Assembly (NCBI RefSeq): GCF_000219625.1
Contig: NC_018214.1
Coordinates: forward strand, 806,001 to 870,000
Source of the DNA: Zymoseptoria tritici IPO323
Taxonomy: Eukaryota; Ascomycota; Dothideomycetes; Mycosphaerellales; Mycosphaerellaceae
Length of the DNA stretch: 64,000 nt
Direction of reading: 5' to 3'
A model generated the notes under the pieces. That model made no database searches. It was not told where the DNA came from and was given only the letters and a program-made list of their open reading frames with translations. The number at the start of each line of letters is the position of its first letter. The stretch's first letter is position 1. Shown here piece after piece: positions 23,154 to 38,740 of the stretch. The position numbers and the translations under genes are program-made.

Positions 23154-26100
23154 GACTCTAGTCTTGCAGCAAGACAGTGCGTCAGACGTGCACGCGATGT
23201 CAATCGCCAGCGACCAATCCGCTGGCAGAAGTCAACGCATATATATGTTGATAAGAAGAGCGGCTGATGTACGTCGAGGGTCGTGCAGTAGTAGAGGTAA
23301 AGGTAAGGATGTGAAGCCGGCAGACGTTCACATGTAAAGGGAGGGAACAATAAGTTAGACTGCAGTGACCTCGGTGACGGCGCACCGAAAATTGGCTGAT
23401 GATCGAACGAAAGGCGCAGCATAGTAGACGAATCTCCAGGGATGGGGAAAGCATCGTTGTGGCTCTTGCGTCTATCACACCATGTCCAACACAAACTCGC
23501 GGCGTTACCAGCACACCGGATACGCTAGAGGACGTCGAATACACCACAGCTTCGCCAGGGCCTCCCTAGTCCAGATCGCCAGTGGAGTCTGTCCGTCGAA
23601 GCGAATGGTCCAAGATTTCTCCAGAAAGAGATCAGTTTTGACGACATCGTCTCATGCCGCGAAAGCCGCAATCACTTGCAGGGATGCGATGTTGATGAGC
23701 GCGTGTGTCGTTATTTTGAGGTGTAGAGCACATGTACTCGCCAGCGAGGTAACGCAGGCTGGCGATCTCAACGATGGCAACTCCGGCATCGACCCGTGCA
23801 GTCTGTAGCATCTGGTATCCACCAAGCCACAATCGAGTGGGTCCAGCGCTGTGCCTCCTGGCTGTCAGGATCAAGAGTCCGAGCTGAAGGGCCCAAGATT
23901 CGTCTCGGGGTTGCTCTCCGAGATTACGGAGTCCAGCGTGGTCTCTGACGTGGCAAATGTTGCACATACTTGGTCGCGACATATTCCATGCGGCTGCATG
24001 AGATGAGCAGCTAGTTTACGTTTGATGAGCAGCCCTGTCAGAATCAGCAACACTCTCGCTATTCATTCTCATTGGAGGAGCTGACTAATTCGTCATGCGC
24101 GAAAGCTTGTTTCAGCTTTGAAAGAAGTCGCCCCGGGGCGAATGGGCCCCAAAAGCCTTTTCCCCATATATCGAAGCGTAAAGTATCACGCCGATTCGCG
24201 TGGGACCAGGATTCAGAAGTACCTCCTGTTGTGACTCGCGAGGGCCGGGAGAACGCTGTTGCAGGCCGAATGCCCATCTCTGAGTCGAACATTGCGGCAC
24301 TGCTCGTGAAGCGAAGGCTATGAGTTGTATCGGTGGACTCGGTCCACGCATGTCGTCGCATTCATTTGGGTTACGCTCGAGGTCGTTGGTCATTAGTGGG
24401 GCATCGCCTGATCGGCATGGCGGACCCCAACTGTATCGTATCTCAACGATGATCGTTCACCGTAGTGGCATACCGGAGCTCCAGTGCCGCGGCACGGTGC
24501 AAGGTACGTCTGGAGCCCGAGCTCGTTGGTAAAAAGGTGTCGTCAATCGTGACTGCTTTGAACCTCAAAGTGTGCAGATGTGCTAATGCCGAAGGCGGAA
24601 GAAACAAGCCGGAGGCACTGCAGTTAGGGTTCCCGGTCGATCGGGCGAAGCTGCGCATGCTGTACAGTATGATCCACAGTGGTCCGTATCAGCAGCGCCG
24701 GAGCCGCAGGCGGGTGTAAAGCTCAAACTAGAACAAGTCTAAGCAAGAGCTTGCAAATATTAGGGCAATTGTGCTGACTTCTCTGCTGATACAGATGTCC
24801 ACGAGTCAAGAGCTTGCATAGCAAGTGCGTTTGGGTATCCGATACCTCTGGCTTGCGTCGTAAATCCAGCTGTGTCCATAGGACTCCAGACAACATGCTT
24901 GAGTCAGACCCTTGGGTCGTCAAATCGTACATCCACCATGTCAGGTAGTGTAACGAAAGGTGAGTTGAGTGAGCCCAGCTGCTGAACTGCCAGATGAACG
25001 GTGAAGACGTGGAGCCCGTTCCATTGGAGGGGTCGAAGGTGACAAGAGGTCTGGTTTCAGAACCACGGGACGGCCGCGCTACCGGACCGTGGTACCGGTC
25101 AGCCTCTTCGGTCTTCACCAGAAAAGAAAACGCGTTCGACGTTGCGGAGCAGCCACGTGTGATTGCTCTCTCATGGCCGAGGGTCGTTGTCACTGAGTCG
25201 ACCATCGGACCTTATAGCAGAGTCAGAGATCTATATGTGGTTGTAGTTGGTGTTTCATGAACTCGGAGGAGTTCCGTAGCGTCCTCGCCGCTGCAGCAGA
25301 AAGATGTACTGCAAGCGGGTTTTAAAGCATGTCCAGTCAGCCGACGGTTGCGAGCGCAAGCCACAACGCACGTGGATCTGCTCTCAATGCCGAGCCCAAA
25401 TCAGATCGACAGATTCTCGGAGAAAGATTTCCGGCCCTTGAAAGTGGTACACTGGTATCTCCAAGGTGATGCCGCTTCCATAATAATTCCGTCATTAATC
25501 AGCTGGAGCGTGAACCTGAAAAGTGGCTTGCATGTGGCGAGTAGTATTGGTGGTAGCCGTGAAAGCCCTGGTCGCTGTCAAGGCGAGCCAGCACTCGGGC
25601 TTTGTATCACCGACTGCCGACCCGCTCTGAATGCCGAGCACAGCAAAGGAATCTTGTTGCATGCATTTGGAACAAATGCAGATGCTGCTGGGCGCCCGTC
25701 GCCTTCGTCGCACCACTCGCGGACTCTGGGCAACAATCATCACCCTAATGCGAAGCGTACGTTGGCGTTTCAGTGCCATGAAAACTTGCCATGGCTGGAC
25801 GAAGAGTGCGGACTTCTCACGGTAGTCGACGGCCAACGATGACCGCTGTATCCGGCCCTCTGCTGTTCGTCATTCGATTTGCAAATTGCCTGGCCTGCCA
25901 ATGATCAGGATCCTGCAAGGACTGTCAAGAGTCAACACGATCTTTGACCGAGTATGCGTGATGACCTGAGACGATGTGTTGCAATCGAAAGTGCGGTCGC
26001 TGAAGAGTCCGTCGAAAGCCAAAACTGCAGTGGAATGAACAGAATAGGATCGGGCTCGCAATGCATGCCTGATGCGGTAGGCACGAGAAGATCATATGAT

Positions 26101-27148
26101 CGTCCGAATCAGGTGATCGCGCGCCATGTTCATGAAGTCGGGGGCTGGAGAGTACGGCGTAGCCAGCCCTACTTTGCGCTTGATATCTGCTCCGCGGACC
26201 AGTTCTGAGTTCTTAGCCCTGCACGCCATCGTACCTCAGTCGATACGCGAACGATCGGCCTCCCTGCGTCTTTCCGTCGAGATCCCAGAGTTTCGGAGTC
26301 GCCCGGAGGCTTTCGACAGAGTTTGCTCAAGGCGCCTTCACTGCCGTACATTGATGTCCGCAAGGCTGCGTTGCCGGCGTCAGCCGATTGAGGCTCCAGA
26401 GTCTCTTCGGCCATCGAGCGTCGAGACTGCTCCTCCCTTGGATTCATCGTTGAGCATGCTTCGACATGCCCTGGCGTACGAACAGCAAATGAAGAGAAGG
26501 ATCGGCCGGGCCGCCGCCGGGCGGCTTTCCAGTCCTGCTTATTCAGCACCAGGCTCCCGTCCCCGGCCTCGGTGCGACATGTGATACTCCATCTCATATC
26601 GCTAGACGTCTGTTTCTGCCAGCAAAGACTGCAACCTCGGAGTCTCACTGTCATGTGAAGTTCAGCAAGATAGTTCGCCAGCGCCGAAGGATTCAAGTGA
26701 AGGGGCTATACGACTGCGCTTACCGGCAGCGCGCTCGTACAGGCAGAGAGGTGGGCCACAGGCTTCACGAGTACCGAAGGCTCAAATCTGAACAAGGTCA
26801 CGAATCTCACGATAACGAAGGGAAGATTGTAGGACTCGAGCTATTGTTTCATCAGACGAAATGACAACATCACGTCGTCCTCCGTAGCGTCATGCATGTA
26901 GACACACTATGAATTGAAAGCATCACGGAGACGTCAGGCGATGACCTTTAGGAACTTCCATTTCGTTGACTCGAGAGGTATGATCCACGGTTCTGTCGCC
27001 AAGAGTAAGCTGCGACGGCGTGATGAGGGTTGGATATTTGACCCAGAGATCGCGCCGTCGGTATCTACTATTATTGACATGTGCGCAGCATGATCTTCCG
27101 ACGCATCAGTGAGCTGCAAAAACACATTTGCTCTTTCACGAGTATGCC
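23154..27148. other. 4-kb gene-free region upstream of the Zn2Cys6 gene
   Basis: No frame over this interval combines coding composition, splice consistency and family resemblance. The longest frames (e.g. 25348-25842, 26126-26584, 26169-26696) look random. I see no tRNA (no A/B box pair), no transposon ends and no AT-rich decay. One perfect 14-bp palindrome, TCGCCCCGGGGCGA, lies at 24128-24141. It may be a long promoter/5' UTR for the regulator plus intergenic space on the SMC5 3' side. Confidence 0.4.
24128..24141. promoter_or_regulatory. 14-bp perfect palindrome upstream of Zn2Cys6 gene
   Basis: TCGCCCCGGGGCGA reads the same on both strands. It lies about 975 bp upstream of the minus-strand start codon at 23153. 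Zn2Cys6 dimers often bind inverted CGG half-sites, so a binding site is possible but unproven. Confidence 0.25.
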
Positions 27149-30698
<3,550 letters not shown>

Positions 30699-30986
30699 GT
30701 TGGCGGTGATGTCTGTGGAGTGATGGTGGAGCCAAGTCAGCAGTGAGGTGGAATTGAAGTTCAAGGTTGACCCGACGGGACGCGCTGCAAAACGCGTCGT
30801 AGTCAGCAGAACTTTAAATCATTGCTCCGCTGAGTCCGCTTCGTCACTTGAACCATCTTTTCGACATCACTTGATGACTGTTCAGGTCTAGCTGCGACAT
30901 TCTCGATACTCTTGGACGAGGTGAAGGAGATGTAGTATGCGCCTCTCAAATTTCCAAATTGCCGTGCCATTTCTGAAAGTTGAGCA
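30699..30986. promoter_or_regulatory. Shared divergent promoter of SMC5 and POP1
   Basis: 288 bp between two divergent start codons. No specific box recognised. Confidence 0.45.
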
Positions 30987-33662
30987 ATGGCACAGCAGAA
31001 TACGCCACGGCCTGTCGCAGCCAATGCGGGTTCGAAAAAACGCAAAGAACCACCTACAGGCCAGAGCAACACGAAGAATGACCAGAACAAGCGACACAAG
31101 CCTGACCATCGGTCAAAGCAGCGAGATGCCCGAATGCTGTCCACCCAACTTTCCTCGGCCGCGTTGAAGAACGGCGAGTTGGATGTGGAGAAGTTTGTAA
31201 AGGCACGAGAGTATGAGATTCGTGCCTTGGAGGAAGGCATGACACGAAGCAAAAAGGCCTTGACCAAGAGAGCTTTTCAGCAAGTACCCAAAGAGCTGAG
31301 ACGTCGGACTGCAAGTCACAACGCGAAAAAGGTACCCAAGCGATTGCAGAAGCGAGCTAAGAGGGAGGCAAGTTGTTGTAGATGCAGGCAAGAGATAGAT
31401 GCCAGGAGCTAACAGTAATGACAGATGGCGGAGGACAGTACTCCGAACGGCACAGCACGAAAGAAGAAACCGACAAGGCATATGCGTCTAAGACAGGAGA
31501 CACTGAAGAGGTTGCGCTCACTGGGCGCAAAGCAGAAGAAGACTGCCCAGCCAGGCGTTGGTCCCAAAGTGGTATCAGATACAGACAAACTTACCGTGAA
31601 AGCGGCTACCGGCATCGTACCACGAAAGTCAAGGACGAAGAAAGCCCATCTCGCGACGCCCCCTGTGCCCAAAGCTAAATTCAGAAAACGTCAAATCGAC
31701 AAAACATGGTTACCAACTCACATGTTCCATGCAAAACGGGCTCGAATGACGCCGCCGTCCGCTCCCCTCTGGAGATTTGCGTTGCCGTTGACTCCAACCG
31801 TGAAGAGCTACCGTCCTACTCATCGAGCGGCCAACGAACGCGGAGCCGTGGTTTGGGACATGAGCTACATGAGCACTATTGAGCTTCAGGGGCAGCAGAA
31901 CAGTATTGAGACTGTTCTCAAAGCTCTCGGGGTGGGTGTCCGTGACACTGGTAACGGCATGTGGGCGACCAAAGGCCAGAAGTGGCGGGCTGGCAAGCGT
32001 GTCTGGCAAGGCTTCGCATCTCAGCGTGAGTCTCCTCACAGCCTCATAGCACCCGTGGTGGTCATCTGGTCTGCTGCGCAAGCAAATAGTGCGGCAGCCG
32101 CTACACATTCAACAAAGCGCAGTGTCTTCGTCCGAGTGCATCCTGCCGCATTTGCCCAACTATGGGAAGAGGTGGTGCGTGCTGCCAAGGTTGCCAAACC
32201 TCAAGTCACGGTCGAGGATCTCAGGTATCAAATTGGGAGTATCGAAATGACCGGACCATGCGCAACAGAGGCTCTTGTCAGCGCGTTGTGGCCGAGCGAG
32301 GGAGCGGCGATCGCATCAGCCGAAACCGCCGGAACTTTACTCGTGTCCACGTGGAAGCGTTTGGCCGGACTGAGCAATCCTGCTGGTTTGCCAGATGATG
32401 TCCTGCTCTCATTCGATGCGCAGGATCCTCGTCTTCATCATCCGCCACGGACAGTCCAGATGTCCAGGACATCAGATGAACATGACAAACTCCTGGAGAT
32501 CATCACCACTTGGCCAGTGGATGGTGCCCCTGTCGCGATCTCCTTGTTCGACAGACGATCTAGGCATACTGCCTCCTCAAAGTTACCCACGCAAAAGGCG
32601 ATCAATCGCCGAAAGACCTTGGCCGAACCCGGATCATACCCAGCACCCGTTGCTACCGATCCTCGCATTCCCGTTCTGATGTATTGTACCAAAACAGCTC
32701 AGGGAGATCAAGCGTCGTGGACAGTCCTGTTGCCTTGGAAGTGCGTGGCACCGGTCTGGTACAGTGTCATGTATTATCCCCTGGCTACAGGTGGGCAGCC
32801 TCGCTTTGGAGGCCTGATGGAGAAGCGCCAGTTGGCCTTCGAGACTGGAACGCCTTCCTTTCCTCAAGATTATCCAGGCACGGCTGCCGGCTGCCTGTGG
32901 GAAACGCAGGAGCGGAAGAGACGGATGGACGAGTGGAAGAGAAGACCGAAGAGCAAGAGAGTCAATTGGGAGACTGTGGACATCGGCAATGGTGAGAAAG
33001 GCGAGCTTGGAGAAGGCTGGGCATGCGATTGGGAGACACTCGTTTCGGGAGACACCACACTTGACAATTCGCAAGCGAATGGAGGTGCAAGTGCTCCGGA
33101 CGTTACACCGGCGAACGCACCCAAGTTCGAGCATTGCACTATGGCGGATGCTTCAACGCTGCTAGGATCTCCTGCTCAAATCGACTCGTTGCCCAACCGC
33201 AACCATCCACTGGCCACTGTCCGCGTCGATCTACTCAATCGCGGCGTTCCTACTGCATGCGCACGTATCTATCGCTTGCCCAATGAGCATAAGAACAGGG
33301 AGCTGCGCAAGAAATGGCTGGCGATTCATCCCAAGAATCAAATCAAGCAGCGCGGGCCAAAAAATGGATTGCCTCGCTTGCCGCCAGATGCGCCGGCTCA
33401 CGTTGTGCAGCGCAGACTGGTACAGTCGCTGATCGAACCGCCTAGGGTCGGCGAGAGTGACTACCCTGCTTGTCCAGCCGAGGAGGATCTCATCGGATTC
33501 ATCACCACGGGGAGTTACAATCTTGGGGAGGGTCAAGGCACGGGTATTGGCAGCGTCTTGCTGGAGAGAGCACGTGGACATGAGGGCGAGGAGAACAGGC
33601 TGTGCATTGTCAGGAACGCAGGGACCGGGATTGGGAGGCTGGCGAAATGGGATCTTGTCTAA
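30987..33662 (+). CDS. POP1: RNase P/MRP protein subunit POP1
   Basis: Two exons: 30987-31367 and 31425-33662, giving 872 aa. The first exon encodes a basic N-terminus ending VPKELRRRTASHNAKKVPKR, the POP1 signature region. The second has WLPTHMFHAKRARM at about residue 220 and RPTHRAANERGAVVWDMSYM. The POPLD-type region follows (LLPWKCVAPVWYSVMYYPLA then GGQPRFGGLMEKRQLAFETG). POP1 is the large scaffold of RNase P (pre-tRNA 5' processing) and RNase MRP (rRNA processing). The intron uses a GC donor: GAG|GCAAGT to GACAG|ATG, with GCTAAC as branch site. It is the only non-GT intron I found, and it agrees in phase. Confidence 0.93.
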
Positions 33663-33912
33663 GAAGACCTCAATGAATGATACTTTCGAAGACAAGTAGC
33701 AAACACATGTGCAAATCTACCTTGCATTCAAGAGCATGAAACCCTCATCTACTTGGTGAAGGTGTCTTGCGGTAGATCTCAGCATGTGACATATTTCAGA
33801 ATGTGACTCGGCTTAGTCATTCTTAATTACCGTCTCCCGCGCTCTCTGCGTCTTCGACTTCGCGCGCAGACCTCGACTTTGCTTCACTGAACATCCTTCA
33901 ACATCAGCCAAC

Positions 33913-36139
33913 ATGTCGTGGAGAAGCAACGTCGGCCAGACCGGTGCGAACACGATCCCACTGGGCAAGCGCCGCTTCGGCGATGACGACTCCCCAGCCG
34001 CACCCGAGGCTCCGCGCGAGATGAAGCGTGGCCGCAGCCCCGAGCGCAGAGTACCAGAGCTCAATCCGGATGGCACGAAAAAGCGTCGCAAGCGCAATCG
34101 ATGGGGAGATGCATCGGATAACAAGGCTGCGGGTCTCATGAATCTGCCGACTGCGATCACGGCGCCCATGACCGCTGAGCAGTTGGACGCTTATGTTACT
34201 CATTTGCGCATCGAGGAGATCAGTCAGAAGCTGCGCATCAATGATGTTGTGCCTGCTGATGGCGATCGGTGAGTCAACATGCCTCCCGTCCAACATGACC
34301 ACGAAATACTGACTTCTGCTATAGCTCTCCCTCCCCTGCGCCTCAGTACGACAACTTCGGCAAGCGTGTCAACACCCGCGAATACCGATACAGAAAGAAG
34401 CTGGAAGATGAGCGGCACAAGCAGATTGAGAAGGCGATGAAGATCATCCCGAGCTACCACCCGCCAGCTGACTACCGTCGGCCTACGAAGACCCAGGAGA
34501 AGGTCTACGTGCCCGTAAACGATTACCCAGAGATCAACTTTAGTATGCTCCCTAACCCACAGACCCTACTCACATCCCATTCTTTGCTCTTGCACAACTA
34601 CTTGCGCTCAATGTTACCGGCGATCAAAAGCCGCACTAACTACTTGCTGCTAACACATACCCCTGCCTTTACACAAACTCTTACTAACACCTAGCTTTTC
34701 TTCACTAACAGTTGGACTCCTCATTGGTCCTCGTGGTAACACGCTCAAGAAGATGGAAACTCAATCAGGCGCCAAGATTGCGATTCGTGGAAAAGGTTCT
34801 GTCAAAGAAGGAAAGGGCAAATCTGATGCTGCTCACTCAAGCAACCTGGACGAAGATCTCCATTGTTTGATCATGGCGGACACGGAGGAGAAGGTTAACA
34901 AGGCGAAAGAGTTGATTCACAATGTCATTGAGACTGTAAGTGTCTATCACACATGGAGAAGCCGGACCATCGCTAACCCATCAAAGGCTGCTTCCATTCC
35001 CGAGGGCCAGAATGAGCTCAAGCGTAACCAGCTTCGAGAACTCGCTGCACTCAATGGAACCCTTCGAGATGACGAGAACCAAGCCTGCCAGAATTGCGGC
35101 GAAATTGGCCATCGCAAGTACGACTGCCCACAGGAGCGCAACTTCACTGCCACTATCATCTGTCGTGTGTGCGGCAACGCTGGACATATGGCTAGAGATT
35201 GCCCTGATCGCTCTCGTGGCAGCGACTGGCGCAACCTGCCTCCTCGCGCACCTCAGAACGCTATCGACAACGACTACGAGAATTTGATGAAGGAGCTTGG
35301 TGGCAGCGAGACCGCCAACGCCAATCGCCAGATCGGATGGGAGGAAGGAGCTGCTCCTCAAGGAGGCAATGGAGGACCGCCACCAAGACAGCCAGCGCCC
35401 TGGGAGAAGCCAGCTGGCGGTCCAGCGCCGTGGCAGCAGCGCCAACAACCAACAGGAGCTCCTGCGCCATGGGCCAACCGTGGTGGACAGGACAATCATC
35501 ATCAAGGCGGTGGAGGCTACAATGGAGGCTACAACGGAGGCTACAACGCCGCTCCGCCGAGTGGAGGTGCTCCGCCGTGGGCCCGAGGTGGCAATAGTGG
35601 CGGCGGGGGCGGCGGAGGTGGCCCAGCACCATGGTAAGTCATCGAACGGCAAAACGGCTCATGAGCATGGATTCACGTCTTGTCGGCCTATGTCCTCTTT
35701 TCCTATGGCGCGTGTACATTATGCTAACCCTTGCGCTCTCACCTTTAGGCAGCAACCTCAGCAATATCAACAGCAGTCTTACCAGAGCTATGGTGCCCCA
35801 CCGGGTATGGGCGGCTATGAGGCCCCACCGGTACGTATATATCCCTATGAAAGCATGGAGCTGTGTCTTGACGCTTTTACCATGGTGCTGGGTCTCGATC
35901 CCACTCCTACGGAGCTGTGTCTCGAAGCTTTGCGCCTGAAGAGTCCTGGACGTGCGTTAACATTTTTTCTTGCAGCCACCGCCACCCAGCGGAGGATACG
36001 ACTCTATTCCTCCACCTCCTCCGAGCGACATTCCGGTGCGTGAACCCCAGTGGACTGCACAGAGCTGCGTCTCGAAGCTACGATCAAATGTTAAGGACAT
36101 GCGCTGACTTCAACTTAGCCTCCACCACCTCCGGCCTGA
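33913..36139 (+). CDS. MSL5: Branchpoint-bridging protein BBP/SF1 (splicing factor)
   Basis: Seven exons: 33913-34268, 34325-34542, 34712-34935, 34987-35633, 35749-35830, 35976-36035, 36119-36139, giving 535 aa. The N-terminal U2AF65-binding type region has [10 protein letters not shown]. The KH-QUA2 domain follows ([39 protein letters not shown]). Two CCHC zinc knuckles are present: [14 protein letters not shown] (Cys 300 on) and [14 protein letters not shown]. The tail is Pro/Gly/Gln-rich and ends PPPPPA. BBP recognises the branchpoint RCTRAC in pre-mRNA during early spliceosome assembly. It has more and longer introns (169, 115 and 145 nt among them) than any full gene nearby. The 60-nt sixth exon is frame-neutral. 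Confidence 0.93.
34543..34711 (+). promoter_or_regulatory. BBP intron 2 with five CTAAC branchpoint-like motifs
   Basis: CTAAC occurs at 34552, 34636, 34650, 34684 and 34705 within a 169-nt intron. The last lies directly against the acceptor AG, and four are in the strong (A/G)CTAAC form. Other introns in this window normally have one such site. Because the host gene encodes the protein that binds this motif, a regulatory role is plausible. Confidence 0.45.
35857..36080 (+). repeat. Repeated 20-nt motif GAGCTGYGTCTYGAAGCT in BBP introns 5 and 6
   Basis: Copies lie at 35857-35877 and 35911-35931 (intron 5) and at 36061-36080 (intron 6), with a weaker fourth at about 35886. They flank the small exon 35976-36035. 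The copies are about 80-90 percent identical to one another and absent from exons. Confidence 0.55.
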
Positions 36140-36607
36140 TCCGAGCAAATTGTGCTTGACAGTTCCGTGGCTTTTCAATACTAATGGCTACCACGCAAGG
36201 CAAACCGGGCTTGCATAGCAAATGCAGTCCCACTGTCAACAAAAATGGGATCCGAGCAAATATGTTGGCTTATATTGACCTACATCAGCTGCACTCGCAT
36301 CGGACAGAGCAGTTCAATTAACAAGGTGAGCTTTTCGGGGAAGAAGTGGGTGGCGTGGCGTTCTGGTGCTTCGAGCATATGTAGCCATACCGTCGCGGCC
36401 GATCGTGCTAGACGGGATCAAATTGATTCTAAAAATAGCACCTCATGTCTCTTTCGCGGTGATTTCAGCAAGAGCGACTACTCCGGACTACAACCCGGCC
36501 TAGATGAATCACAAGCGACCAAAGACGTTGACACACAAAGGCGGCTGAACCTGGTTGGTGGTTCGCTTGGAGCATACATAGCACTCAAGTCATTGCATTG
36601 TACCAGC
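36140..36607. other. Convergent intergenic interval, nothing recognised
   Basis: 468 bases between the 3' ends of BBP and NOG2. No gene or RNA seen. Confidence 0.4.
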
Positions 36608-38740
36608 TCACGAAGGAGCCTCCTCATCGCTGTCTCCAGCATCTATCCTAACGCCACCTGTGCTCTCTCCATCAGTGGCATCAGCCTCTTCTCCGAAGCC
36701 CTCGAAGTCATCGCCCGCTTCATCTTCATCCTCCTCGTACATGTCCTCAGAGTCATCATCATCTTCCTCATCTTCCTCTGGCGCAGTCTTCGCGACCGCA
36801 GCTTGATTCTCCTCAAACTCTTCACGCTTCCGCTTCTTATGCGTGAGACCAAGTTTCTCATCACGACCTTCCTCCTTCTCAGCCTCGCCCTCGCCAGCAG
36901 GAGGAGGGCTAAACCACGGAATCTTGCCTCGGAGAAAGTCGTTCAGGACCATCTTGGCAACACCGTCCATGTCTGCTTCACCACCTTTGAGCAACCTACC
37001 ACCTCTCCGTGCAAGGACCTCGAGAAATCTGATACTCTCTTCTGTCCGCTCCTTGCCCGACTTCTCGGTGAAGGGCTTTTCGGAATCTTTCACCCAGCCT
37101 TTCATCTCGTATGTTCGCTCGAGATGGTGTTGCTTGCACTTTGACAAGACGGCGGGGATGTACTGCGCTGGGTTTTCCACGTTCTCGACTCGTACGACAC
37201 CTCGCAGAAGGATATCCTCGGGCGAGTCGGTCATTGAGGGCGGAACGATGCCAGGACAGTCGATGAGATAGATGCGCTTCATGAGCGTGATGTATTGCCA
37301 CACCTTTGTCTCGCCTGGAATCGGAGCCGTTGTGCAGACCTTCTTCGCGCGTAGTGTGTTGATAATGGATGATTTGCCGGTATTGGGGTATCCGATGAAG
37401 CCGACGGAGATTTGTTTGCGGGAGCTGTGAAGGGAGGAGAATTGTCGAAGGAGGGAGATGAGTGTGCCCTTGCCGAAGCTGTTGGTCATACTGGCATGGA
37501 ACGCGAGTGTGGGATATTCTTGTGATAGGAGCTTGACCCATTTTGCCTGCGAGCAAGTCAGTACTCTGAGCAGAAGCATCAACTTCGAGCAGAAGCAAAC
37601 AAAAGCAACGATGTGTTTGTATGTCCCATTACTAAGCTGTCCATCACAAGTTCACAAAAGTGAATCCGGATCGCTACTCAAACGAGACACGAAAACTCCA
37701 AGATGATCATGCCAAGACGGCAGAGGATCGGTAGGAGATGATTGCTCTCCCACGTCTGTAACAGATTTGACCCACGAATTGCCATTGAAGGCGGAGAAAA
37801 CCTTGACTTAAGCAGTGGCGTTGATGGTGCAGGGGCAAGGGCAAGGGGTGAATGCAACCAAAGCAGGGGATGGACGTACCGCAACGCTGGTGGGTACCAG
37901 ATCGCACTTGTTGAGTAGGAAGAGCAAGTGCTTGTGTGGTGCTTCGTCCTTGATGTACTTCTCGACACTCCGACATCGAGTTCCTAGAGGATCCCGCGCA
38001 TCCAGCACATGGATGACCACATCCGAACTGTCGATAACCTTGTACAGCTCATTCCAAATGCGCTTACTCTGGCCTTTCGAAAAGACAGGCTCTCGCGCAG
38101 TGGAGAGCTCGCCGTGATCGGTCCTTGGATTGGCCTCGAAAGCGTCGTGTCCTTCATCGCCGAGTCCTGAAAGTAGACGAGCTTCTTCTTGCCTCTCTCT
38201 GAATGTGCCGTAGTCTGTTGTGGTGGCGGAAGCAAGATCCTCAAGGCTCGCAACAGCAAGCCGCGGTCGTTTTCTTTGTGCCTTGGGTCCAAATGTGTCT
38301 TCGAACTTCTCACTTTCAATTCGTATCTTGGCCTTGTGCTGTATGAGTCCGTCTTTTCGCTCCTTGTCCTTGTTGTCGTTGATCAAGCTCATGGGCAGCT
38401 TGTTCTGCTTGAGCAGGTAGCTGTATGGATCCTTGCTCTGTGCCTCGACTGCGCCGCGGAAGGTGTTGAGTGCTTCTTGAGAAATGACTCGGGTGTTGGT
38501 GAACCACTTCCTATTGGGCTCGATTCGGGCGGTTGGCTTGTCTCTGCTCTGGAATGAAGCGGCCTGTGTGATGTCTCCTTTGGCGTTGCGGATCGGCTTT
38601 CCCTCCTTGAACATATTGAGGGTCTTCACTTTTTTGGCGCTGCGGTAGAAGTTCTCGCCCTTGGTGTGAACATTGCCCATGCCATCTCCAGTCTTGCCCT
38701 GCCGTTCCCGGCGGGCGCCTTCTTTCTTGCCAGATCCCAT
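36608..38740 (-). CDS. NOG2: Nucleolar GTPase NOG2 (pre-60S maturation)
   Basis: Two exons on the minus strand: 38740-37880 and 37546-36608, giving 599 aa. The start [20 protein letters not shown] matches the family, so the in-frame Met at 38746 was not used. Conserved N-terminal blocks follow ([40 protein letters not shown]). The GTPase is circularly permuted as expected: G4 NKCD (277-280), G1 GYPNTGKSS (339-347), G3 DCPGI (383-387). The acidic C-terminal tail is typical. NOG2 acts on late nucleolar/nuclear pre-60S particles. The intron is 333 nt, the longest I propose in the window. Head to head with PET123. Confidence 0.94.
37547..37879 (-). other. Unusually long intron of NOG2
   Basis: GTACGT donor, CTGAC branch site and GCAG acceptor, 333 nt against 50-70 nt for most neighbours. 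In the sense strand it contains GTGATGG, one base from a box C, and a late CTGA, but no proper box C/D spacing could be confirmed. I do not call a snoRNA. Confidence 0.4.

Noticed and set aside
25348..25842. 164-codon plus-strand frame in the 4-kb gap
   Set aside because: Random-looking composition, with overlapping frames of similar length on both strands; no motif recognised.
26126..26696. Overlapping plus and minus open frames of 152 and 175 codons
   Set aside because: Both are Arg/Ser-rich mirror frames with no domain or initiation context. A computed codon-bias test would decide.
37560..37880. C/D snoRNA in the NOG2 intron
   Set aside because: Only one imperfect box C and a CTGA that doubles as the branch site; no terminal stem or internal boxes.
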